DNA of 64,000 nucleotides from Desmodesmus armatus (Eukaryota; Chlorophyta; Chlorophyceae; Sphaeropleales; Scenedesmaceae): NCBI GenBank assembly GCA_007449985.2, contig VIIQ02000848.1:1-64000 (forward strand). Direction: 5' to 3'. Position numbers and translations under genes: made by a program. The notes under the pieces were generated by a model, which was given only the letters and a program-made list of their open reading frames with translations, had not been told where the DNA came from and ran no database searches. Below are positions 22,459-32,798 of this stretch, piece after piece. Each line of letters starts with the position of its first letter. The first letter of the stretch is position 1.

Positions 22459-25400
22459 TCACGCGCCGAAACGCGCGCGGTGTGGGGCGGCTTTCCTCCT
22501 GTGGCTGCTGGTGCTGCGCCTGCTGTGGTCACTGTCCCCGTCACTGCCATACCCAGCTGCTGCTGCCTCTGCTGCTGCCCCTGCAGCCTGAGCAGACCCC
22601 GCCGCCCCGCCTCCTGCAGCTGCTGCATGTCCGCTGGACCGTGTCCTGACCCCACCTCCGCCAGCTGCCCCGGGCGCTACTGCTTCTGTTCCCGCCTCTG
22701 GCAAAGCTTGAGCCCTGGTCCCACCTACTCCTGCGCTAGTGCTGCTGTGCTGGCCTCCCCTCCCCCTGCCCCTTGTGCGGCCCCTGCCACGCCTGCCGCT
22801 ACTGCTGCTAGGCGCTACTGCTGCCAGCACACCGCCATGGGGGTCCAACCAGCCTGCACCCACACCCTCTTCCTCCCCAGACACATACCCCGCCATATGG
22901 CCTGCAGCTGCTGCAGCTGAGGCCCCTGGGGGTCGAGGCGGTGTAAGGGGACGTGGCAGGTGCCCCCTCCCAGGGCCCTGGCCGCCGCTGCACCTCCTCC
23001 TGCTGCCACCGCTGCTGCTACCGCAGCTGCAAGCATACTGTCCCTGTCAGCAGTACCATGGGCACCAGCAGGTCCCGCTGCAAGCATACTGTCCCCAAGA
23101 GCCGATGCAAGCATACTGTCCCCAGGTGCCGCTGCAAGGATACTGTCCCCAGCAGCAGCAGTGGCCCCCAGGGCAGCAGGTGGCAGCGCCAGAGGCCCCT
23201 GCACCTCCCCCGAAGCCCCCCTGTTCATGGGAGAGTGCAGTGGGGTGCTTTGAGGCGTGATCTGCGGAGACAGCCTGCTGCCAGATGCTGCACTCATGCG
23301 CTGCTGCAGGAAGCCCCCGCGCTGGGCGTGCTGCATGCTGCGGTGAGCGAGCGGGGCTGTGTGCTGAGCGTCAGGAGCAGGAGGCGCGCTGAGGGATGGC
23401 CCCTGATAACGAGGCTCCAGATCTAACAGAGCTGCTGCATCCAGAAGTGCATCTGCAGGCACAGGTGCGCCTGGGTGGTCAGCACCAGCACCCCCTGCAG
23501 GCGCTGCCAGCATAGCGTCCAGGCCTGCTGCTGCTGCTGCCGCTGTTGCTGCGTCGTGAGGGATGGAGAGTGGGGCCAGCTGTGCTAGCTGCTGGGTGCT
23601 GCTGCGCCAGCGGCTCCTGGGGTGCCTCGAGAGGGGCTGGGCACCTGCCTCTGCAGCACACACATGTGGACACCGCACAGCAGCGGCAGGGGACGATACT
23701 GAGCTGCACGGCTCACAGGCTGGGGAAAGGATCTGCGCCTGGTGGCGCATCGTCTACATGTGCAGACTCTTCCCCGAAATATCATGCACCACTATGAAAT
23801 GGATTAAGTTTGTGCAAGGAATGGATTTATCAGCTGTTATGCAGAAGACCATTTGCTACTCTAGGTTTGAGCAGCACAGCAAGTGCATGTTACCGAAACA
23901 CATGGCGCCTTGTGACACGCTGCTTCCGATGAGTGTGTCGCCACTGGTGTAAGCTGTAGTGTCCCTTCCAGCCAAGATAGACCCCCTGCCTGTCCCATGC
24001 ATGCACCTCAGCCCCTCACACACAGCATCCTTGGATGGTGAGATGGTTGATGCATTGGCTGGATGCACTCCCTGTGTCTACAGCACACAGCTGCTCACAC
24101 CATTGACCCGTACCTGAGAGCAGCTGTCAGAAAGGTCCCCGGGATCATGGTGGTGTGGTGAGTACACACCCACTCCCAACCCCTCGCCAGCTGGGGACAC
24201 TGCTGGTCCCTCCTCCGCCTCCACCACTCCCGCAGTATCTGCCGGGGACCCAAAAGCCACTGCTGCATCCCCTGCTGCTGCTGCTGCACCTGGCCCAGGT
24301 ATGGTGTCACCCTGGGTACCGTCCCCTGGCCCAGTCCCTGCTGCTGTTGAGTCATCCTGCTGCTGGGCCGACTGCGCAGGCCGCATGACGACGTCAGCAT
24401 CTGTCATCTTGACTTGGTGCCGGCCGCTGCGCTTGACCCTGACCCCCCAGGACGGAAGTACCACCTCCGGGGTTCGAACCCCCGCCCCTGTGGTTAGCAG
24501 GGAAGCACGCCCAGGGGGCATGTAGGCGCCCTCACTGCGGGTTCCTGCACCTACACCTGCACCTGGACCAGACAAGCCCTCCAAACCTTCAAAGCCCCTG
24601 ATGCATCCCAACCTGCCCTGATGGGCGGCCAGAGCATCAAACGCAGCAGCTGCCAGACCCCCATCTGAGCTCCCCCGCCTGCCCCACCCCCCACCACCAT
24701 CTGCAGAGCCCCTGGGTCCCCGCCCGCCCCTGCCGCCTGCACCTGCCCCCACCCCACCGCTGCTGGCACTCCCTCTGCCCCGCTGCTGCTGCTGCTGCTG
24801 CGGGTGTGAGAAGGCTGAGGGGTGTGGCGGCCTGGCTGCAAAACCCTGGTGGGTTGGACCCAGCATCCGAGGGGTGAGCTGGCCCAATGCCACATCATCC
24901 CTGCTGCCCTTGGGCCAAAACCCCAGGGCTAAACCGCCAGCTGGTGATGACAGCAGGTTGTTGAACCTCGACCCCTGAAAACCCTCCCAGTGGCCTGTGG
25001 GGCTTGCGGGGAATGCAGCGGCTGTAGCTGCTGCTGCCGCTGCGGGGCTCGTCCCGGCCACGGCACTACCAGCCTGGTAGGCACTCGTCTCGCTGCTGCG
25101 CCTGTCATGCAGGTGCTGCTGCTGCTGTCGCTGCAACGCGTCCCGCCACACCGGTGTGTCGACTTCCATGGAGTGGGTGGGGTTTGCATTGGGGTTGACG
25201 ACGGTAGAACCCAGGCCCTGCTGGCTAAGCCCTGAGCCGTCTCCCACCAGAACCCCAGCTGCGTCAAGGGCTGCCGCCTCTGCTTCCTCTGCTGCAGCCG
25301 CTGTTGCTTGCGCAGCTGCGGCGGCAGCAATGGCAGCAGCAGCGTCAGCCGCCGGGGAGCGGCTGCGCTGCCGGCCGCTGCTGTAGCTGGCCCCTCCTCG

Positions 25401-28400
25401 CTCAAACCCCACCAAGCCCAAACCGCTGTAAGAGTGAGGGCTGTGTGTGGACGGGTCAAAGGTGTGACCATACCCGTGACCAGAGGTGTGAGGACCCTGC
25501 TGGCTGTGGTGCTCGGCAGCAGCCGCCGCTGCTGCCACAGTTGCGGCAGCGATGGGGTCCCCAGCAAACAACCGGCGGTGCACATCCTCCTGCTGGTGCG
25601 CCTCCTCAGAGGCTGCTGCTGCTGCTGCCAGTGTGTCAAGGCCGCCACTGTGTGAGGGCATAGGGCCAAGGTGAGAACCCATTACCTCATCATCGCGAAA
25701 CCCCAACGACTCATCTGCCCCTGCTGCCGATTGCTGCCGCTGCCTGCTACGTGACCTGTAGCTGCTGCCTGCTGCCCCCCTGCTGCCCGCTGAGCCTTTG
25801 ACTGACGGCCGCCGCCCTTTCCCGCCTTTTCCCGCCCTGCCAGATCCCGCACCATCTGTCAGCGTTTCAAACCCGTCCTCACCCGCTGACGCATCCCCCT
25901 CAGCTGCATAGTCCAAGTCCCCGTCATCCTCCTGCTCTGATGACAAGCCACCATCATCATCCCCACCCCGCCTGCTGCTGCGTTTGCGCTTGCGTTGCCG
26001 CGAGCGCTGCTGTGTCACGCGCTGTGAAGGCCGCCTGCTTCGCCCTGCGCTGGGGGCTTGCTTTGCGCCTTGCCCTGCTGCCCCAAGGCCCCGGTACAGA
26101 TCTGCCACCTCACGGGTAACCTGACTGATGTTCACCCCACCCCCACTGAGGCCGTCTGCAGCAGCAGCTGCCGCAGAGCTGGGGGCGGCCGAGCTTCCAG
26201 GTACAGAGTTTCCCGCTGCTCCTGCTGCATTCGCACCTGCGGGCACGCCCTCTGCTGTTGCAGCAGGGGTGGCGGTGTCCGTTGGGGAGGATTTGCCCTT
26301 GCTGCCTGCTGCATTTTTTTGGCGGCTGGCGCCGCTGGCTGCTGCAGGGCCGGTAGAGGTCCCAGGGCTGGAGCCCTTGGGTGCTGCTGCTGCTTTCTTG
26401 CTGGACGCGGGTGCTGGGGCGCGGGCAGCACTGCTGCCTGCTGCTCTGCTGCCTGGGCGGGGGACGTAGGTTTCCTGGGCCTGACACAAACAGACACGGA
26501 TACAGATACCGATGCAGGTACAGTACAGTTACAGATACAGATGCGCACACAGGTACAGGTGCAGGTACAGACTGAGGTCATGTGAGCGCGGCTGAGCAAA
26601 CAACAAGGAAGTTGAAGGCTCAGGGGGCATCAGGGATGAAGCAGGGCACCTGGTGTACACAGCCTGCTGCAAGAAGGACGAAATCAGCCGGTGTGCTTAC
26701 CTTGACTCGCGCCACCCACTTGGCAAAGTCCTCTGGGTGTTCATGCTCGTATTTGCACCTGCAGGACAAGCACACATCACAGCACACCGGTCGGCACACA
26801 CACTGCACTTGTGCAGGCATGCCCACATACAAGCGTGCAGCTGTTTGAAAAACTGCAGACTAGGATGAATAAGTGTTTGTCTTGTATTTTTGACTGCCTG
26901 CACACTGTGTCGTTGACCGGCTTCTCACAACCTCCCACAGCAAGCACCACTGGGCCCTCCTCAAACCCTCATCAGCAGGTACTACCTGTAGGTACTACCG
27001 CTAGTAGCGGCATACCTACTCCCAGCCCACCTGATGGAGCAGTAGGCCATGCCATCCTCCATGAGTGTGCGGCCATCTACCACACACCTGCTGGTACTGC
27101 AGGCACAAGCAAGTGGCAGCAACAGAACAGCAGCGGGACACGGACAACCGCATGTTCTTGACCTCAGCACAAGCAGGGGCTCGCAAGGGGAGGGAAGAGC
27201 AGCTATTGGAATCGCAGGGGCCCGACAAATGGCTGGGAGGCTTGGCTGGCTTGGCGGGAAGAGCAAACAAGACAGCATATCCACTGCATCTGTCTGTCCT
27301 GCACAGGCCGGCGTACCAGGCTCTACATGGTACCAAGAACCCCCAGCCACATGCAAACTGCTGTGGCTTTGAAAAGAGGTGAGTCAGTCTGTCCATCTAC
27401 AAGTCAACCAGTGCAGGCAAACCTACAGTAGGCCATGCTCAGCACATGCAGGACATGCTCAGCACATGCAGGACATGCTCAGCACGTGCAGGACATGCTC
27501 AGCACAGACCATGCCAGCACGGACAGGCCATATTGTGGGTCGGAAACCCAAACCTCAGAACTAGCCAGCGAGCCAAGGGCTCATGAGGGCATACTCAGCG
27601 CGTAGGTCACCATGCTGCTGCAGACCCACCTGCCAGGCACAGCTGTGGACTTGGGAGCGCGTGGCTGGGGCCTGCTGCGCAGGAACAGGACCTTGGCCCC
27701 GTTGATCACGTAAGGCTGCACGCCTGCAGGCAGGACGCAGCAAGAAAAATACCGACGTGTGAGCGAGTGGGCGAAAGTCTTCTAGCAGCCGGCCTGCTTT
27801 CCAACAAGCTTGCATGTCAGGTGCATCCTGAATTTGGCCTGCCACAATTCCCCTTCCCTCGCAACCCTGCATTACCGACTGCTTGTGCAGGCAACTTTCT
27901 GCTTGCAACTACTGTACCGATGCGTGCAGCAAGCCGGTACACATGCGTACTGCAGTGAGCAACAGCACCCTGTCACACCGCTTGTCCACCACAGGCCGCC
28001 TGTCAAACCAGCTGATACACATCTCTGTATCGTGCAAGCAGTCAAGCAACCAGCAGCTGTGTTGCGAGCACACCGCTCACCCTTGATCTGCAGCAGGGGC
28101 TGTGCCTCTGCTAGCTTGAGCACCTCATGATAGGTTGAGCGCCGGACCTGCAGGACACACAGCACAGCACAGCACAGCATGTCGCAGCATGGCACAGCAC
28201 GGCATGCGTCACAGCGCAGGCCAATAGCAAGGCACTGCGTACAATGACTTCAAAGCCAAGCATAGTGTGCACCACGGCAAAGTTGCACGGTCATGTATGG
28301 GACCCGTGCCCTCTTGCAGCCGGCGAGGCAGGCACGTGACCTCAACCTGGTCTGGAAGTGGGTTGATCAGCGCCCGAGCCATGGGCAGCAATGCATGACG

Positions 28401-31400
28401 CACGCAAGTGACCTGGTTCAGCCTACGCAATCTTGATTGCCCTTCAGACAGCTCGCAGCAACCGGCCAGCACACCTGCACCACTTTGTGGTCCTCCCTGC
28501 TGCTTGCGGATGCACAACCGGCACACATGGGGCCGGTCTCCGGGTCCTGTCGGAGGAACAATAGCAAGCAGCCAGTATGTGCAATCACGTCATTTTTGAT
28601 CTCCTGTGGCTGGTGTTGATGCTTGCTTGACAGCAATGCAGTGCTGATGTGGTGAATGGTGCTTGGCGAGGCTTGCATATATGCATGCATGACAGAACAG
28701 ACAGGCCAGCACAGCATAGCAGCTTGCACAGACCAAAATGCTATTGCCTGTAAACGTGGTTGGCCTGGCTGCTGGCTGCATGCATGTGTTGTTTCACGTG
28801 GTGTGATGTACTTGCTGCTCTGCGCTCCTGCAGCAGCCACTACACCTCGCTTGTAACCCACCTCCAAGTCAAAGAAGGTGGCCTCCCGCCCTGCAGGACA
28901 GCGCAGCGCAGCACGACACAACACAGCACAACAGCACTATAAGCAGCATGGTCTTTCTGCGTCACTCAGATCGCACACTTTCGGATGGCAGCAGCTGTGC
29001 CTCATGCAACAATCAACCAAACATGACAGCAGGTATCTGCATCTGTCGGCACGAAGGTTAGCACAAAGAATGGATAGATTGTCACAAATCTCACCTCCAG
29101 GCCCTCTGCAGTGCCTGCAAGGCTTGAAGAAGGCCTTTGTGCTGGTCAGGTGATACAGCCACTTCAGCTGACCAGTCAACTCGGGCAGCTCCTCCTCCTC
29201 CTCCTGCTCGGCACCTGCTGCATCTGCATCTCCCTCCGCTGCTGCGGCTGCATCAGCGTCCTGTGCTGGCCCCAGGCTGGGGCTCTTCTCTGCTGCAGCA
29301 GCTGTCGGCGAGCCCTGCTTACCAGCCGAACCCCTGCGGCCGCTGCCAGCACCGCGCACAGGTGACTGCTTCTTCTTAGGACTGCCTTTACTGCCCCCCG
29401 GGCTGCTCTTGCCTGACGCAGCAGTGGCACCAGGAGACCCAATCTCGCCCCCAGTTGCTACAGCCGCTCCAGCGTCGCCTGCTTCCAGAGCGGCTGCAGC
29501 TTCGGCCGCTGCTGCTTCTGCAGCAGCCTGCTGCTGCTCCCTGCTGCCAGAGCCTTTCCTCCTGCGCTTCGAGCGTGTGCTGGGGCTGTGCTGGCTGCCG
29601 TCCCCACCTGCGCCCTGTCCCCACCCCTCGGCACCTTCAGGAGGGCTGCCGTCCTGCACTGCCCCTGCCCCTGCAGCACCAGCAGCAGTACTGCCTGCTA
29701 CCGCCAGTAAGGCAGCAGCGTTTTGCGTGTGTGCAGCTTTGGTGCGCCTGCGCTGCTGCTTGATGTTGGCTGCCGGCTGTGCAGTGGGCTGCGCTGCTGT
29801 AGGTGAAAACACCCCTGAGTGCTCTTGACTGGCAGGCATCTCTGTGTCTTCAGCTGCTGCTGGCAGGAGCTGCTTGTGGCTGTAGGGTGCAAAGGCGCTT
29901 GCTGCTGCCATCGCTGCCGCCTCTGCCTCTGCTGCTGCCGCTGCTGCGGCCGCCGCTGCTGTCGGACTGCTGCAGTAAGCGCTTGGGTACGCTGCTGGCC
30001 CCATGTCACTGGTGCCATCTGGCCCAGCGCCATTTGCTGCTGTTGTTGGTGGGAGGACGGATTGCTGGGGTGCTGCCCCAGTGCGGTCTGTGAAGGGGCT
30101 GCTCAGTGGGCTTATGTCAGTTGGAGGCAGCAGAGTGTGGAAGGTCCCGCCCATGGCTGCATCAGGCCCCAGCTGCTCCCCATCTGGCCCCAAGGTGTCT
30201 GCCACACCTGGCCCACCCAGTAGGCTGTGTGCTGCAGGTGGGAGGAGGCTGGGAGGAGGCACTGCTGTGGCTGGGGTGGGATGCAGCTCTGGGCTCTGCT
30301 GCCCAAAGTACTGAGAGGGGTCGAGGTCCATGAGCATGTGCCCCGGCAGGCCCACAGGTAAGGTGAGGGCTCCTGTGCGAGGCATGCGGGTGATGGATGC
30401 TGCCCGCCCTGCTGCTGCAAGCGCACTGGCTGGAAAACCTGCGGTGGTGTGCTCGGCGGGATTTGAACCCGGAGCGTCTGGTCCGAAGCCAAACCCTGCA
30501 GGAGCGCCCAATGCTGAGGTGGGGGTGGGGGCGTGCGGGGAGCTGCTGCTGGGCCCTCCAGCTCCCTGCTGGTCGTCTGGGTGGTCTGCCCAGAACTGGC
30601 TGGGGCTGTGGGGGGCTAGGATGGGTCCCTGCAGCTGCAGGCTTGCTGCACCCATGCTGCCCATCCCACCCGCAGCAGCCCCAGGGTAGCTGCCCATGCT
30701 GCCTGCCACGTCCATGCTGCTGTTGCCCCCACCTTGCTGCGGAGGCAGGGGGCCTGACAGATCAAGCAGGGGGCGGGTGCTGGAACCTGGTGCTGCTGCT
30801 GGTGCCCCTGGTGTGTTGGCTATGGCCTGGCCCTGCCCCTGCCCCTGCCCCTGCCAGTCACCCCTCAGGACAGCTTCCAGAAGAGCTGGATCTGACAGCA
30901 GCTGCTGCAGGGGATCTCCCAAGGGGCCAGAGGGGGCCTGGGTGCTGGAATGGACCTCACCGGCCTGCATGTGTGCCAGGGCTGCTGTCACTGATGCTGC
31001 GGCAGCTGTTGCGCCTGCACCGGCAGCACTGTGTGGGGCGTGTGGGACCAAGGAAGCTGCAGGGGTCATCTGGGGTGGGGTCAGGAGGGGCAGGAAGGAT
31101 GACTGGATTGCTGCGTGCCGGTTTGTGGGGGTCTGGGGCAGCAAGGCTGCCTGTTGCTGCTGCTGGGGGCTGGGCTGCAGGGTGGGTTGCTGCATGGCTG
31201 CTGCCATGAAGGCAGAGCTCAGGTCCCTTGGGCTGTGGGCTGTTGGGGTGTTGACTGGATCTACACCTGGGTAACAGCAGCAGGCGACGAGATTGGCAGG
31301 GGAGCATCGCACAGACGGTGGATGACATACTTCAGGTGTGCAAGCGAACGACCATGTGCTGTGTCTGCTGCCCCCCCCCCAAATGGACACGCACTGAGGG

Positions 31401-31806
31401 AACCTCAGGACACCCACAACACAGACAGAGCGAGAGAGATGGTCCTGACCTAGTCACAACTTGGTGTGCAACAGTTGGCTGCTGCAGCAACAGCTTACAA
31501 TGCTGTCCTCAGTGTGATGTCATGCTCGCACTCACCCCCTGCAGATGCCCAACCCCGCCCCAGGGTGCCTCCCTGCGCCCCAAGCGCCAGGGGGCCTGGT
31601 GGGATCCTTGCACCAAAGTGCGTTTGCCCTGTTGCACCGGCAAAAGCTGACATGGTGCTTGCTGCAGCATGCCCCAGTTCAAAGTTACCACCAGACTGCA
31701 TGTTGCCAAGGCTGCCTGGATCAAGGGGGGCGATGCTGAGGCTGCCACCAGGCCTAAATGGTGGAAGCGGCTGGAAGCCAAATGCCTGGCTGTTGGCTTG
31801 CTGCAT
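22459..31806 (-). CDS. PLATZ-domain zinc-binding transcription regulator, 11 exons, about 2,099 aa
   Basis: PLATZ proteins bind A/T-rich DNA in the nucleus and usually repress transcription. Exons: 31806-31536, 31266-29095, 28890-28862, 28546-28475, 28147-28081, 27723-27630, 27096-27031, 26758-26701, 26480-24114, 23648-22889 and 22820-22459. All phases match and the sum is 6,300 nt. The PLATZ domain spans about residues 785-943, split over seven exons. It reads FFKPCRHCRGPGG, ATFFDLE, GPMCAGC, REDHKVVQVRRSTYHEVL, VQPYVINGAKVLFLRSRPQP, then CVVDGRTLMEDGMAYCSIRC. These are the family's Cys/His pairs and YxINxAKVxFL..RPQ signature. Typical plant PLATZ proteins have a few hundred residues; this one has huge low-complexity arms. 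The N-terminal arm is rich in Q/A/P/G with a KRRRK patch, and the C-terminal arm in A/Q/S/G with RKRKRSSRR. The exon 10 acceptor is the least certain splice. The ATG at 31806 is the first in frame. Confidence 0.85.
24450..24530 (-). other. tRNA-like 3'-half sequence inside a PLATZ coding exon
   Basis: On the minus strand a perfect 5-bp anticodon-type stem (CCCTG/CAGGG) encloses the 7-nt loop CTAACCA (anticodon position AAC). A box-B-like GGTTCGAACCC follows. A normal D-arm and acceptor stem are missing, so it is not a functional tRNA gene. It is translated in the PLATZ protein as part of GAGVRTPEV. Confidence 0.35.
27420..27505 (+). repeat. 20-bp tandem repeat in a PLATZ intron
   Basis: About four copies of CATGCTCAGCACATGCAGGA lie in the intron between the exons ending at 27630 and starting at 27096. 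No coding role is expected. Confidence 0.85.
27541..27590 (-). repeat. Dispersed repeat copy 3 (inverse orientation)
   Basis: The minus strand reads GCCCTCATGAGCCCTTGGCT, then CGCTGGCTAGTTCTGAGGTT. This matches the 17600 copy over its first half and then diverges. It lies inside the same PLATZ intron as the 20-bp repeat. Confidence 0.55.
30425..30500 (-). other. Second tRNA-like 3'-half inside a PLATZ coding exon
   Basis: The minus strand shows TTTGG CTTCGGA CCAGA, a 5-bp anticodon-type stem with one wobble pair and U33-like T, giving anticodon TCG (Arg-like). A 4-nt variable region and the box B GGGTTCAAATCCCG follow. The D-arm and 5' acceptor strand are absent. It lies in the exon 31266-29095 and is translated as GFGFGPDAPGSNPAEHT. 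Confidence 0.4.
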
Positions 31807-32798
31807 GATCACAGCGTCATAGGCTGGTGATGGCAGTTGTCAGAGGCAGCACCGGCTGCCTACGTGCGCTTAGGCATGGATCAGTTTGCTGTCATATGTC
31901 TGATGGATATCTGCGCTCAAGAGACGCCAGAATATGCACCGCGATGCTTTGATGACGTATGCTGACTGATCTGTGGGTAAAGGCGAACAGAGAATGCGCA
32001 TTCGCAGGAACCTCCTCCACACCAGTGCCTAGAGCAGATTACATACATGTGGGCTTGAAACCGTTGACGTGTGTGCTCCAACAGTGAACAGTTGTGTGGC
32101 CACTTTGACCACTCACAGACAAGAAAGACGCCGCAGGAATCCCAAGGCATGACCGTTACATAAAACATTATACCACTTGTTGAACACTGTGCAGCACCCA
32201 CAGCCAGGTTGACTGGACCTGGACACTTGGGACTCCCCCCGCCCCCTCAAAAACACAGCAGCAAACACTGTGGACTGGCAATAAATACAGGCATGTAGCC
32301 CAAATCTTCTGCCAAGATAACTGAGGCAGTCACATGCAGTCACCCATCGGCCAACCAAGCAGACAAAGTCTGTCGTCCATGCCAGCCTGGCAAGTGATCC
32401 TGCATCTGCGCAGGTGGACTTTCTGGCAGCAATGCCACCAAACAAGCATGAAGCAAGCGAAAATATCATTCAAGCATGCGCTCTTGATGCATAGTTGATA
32501 TGCTAGCAATGCAGATCACATATAAAGCTGCCCCATCATTTGAATCCAGCCTTCAGACCACGTGGTTGCGTGCACACAACCAAAGTCTGTTCTAGTACAA
32601 GCTTAGTGCGCTGCAAGCAGCACAATTGCTGGATGGGTCAGCATGAACACCTGTTGCTGGTTGAGCACCCAAAATCCTGCGGCACCATACACACGTTGAC
32701 AGCTCAGCAGTGAATGATCGACTAGCGAGGTACATGCAGCATGATGTCACCATGGCCACATGCGGCTTTCTCCCCACAGATGCATTCAACAGGATCTT
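31807..32798. other. Intergenic, about 1 kb
   Basis: Lies between the PLATZ start and the CAP-gene stop. No coherent ORF or recognisable promoter element was seen. Confidence 0.5.

Noticed and set aside
24450..24530. Functional tRNA-Val gene
   Set aside because: D-arm and acceptor stem do not form, and position 37 is C.
28240..28360. Possible PLATZ exon reading VEVTCLPRRLQEGTG
   Set aside because: Joining exon 28546-28475 directly to 28147-28081 reproduces the family sequence DHKVVQVRRSTYHEV. The intervening frame would interrupt the domain.
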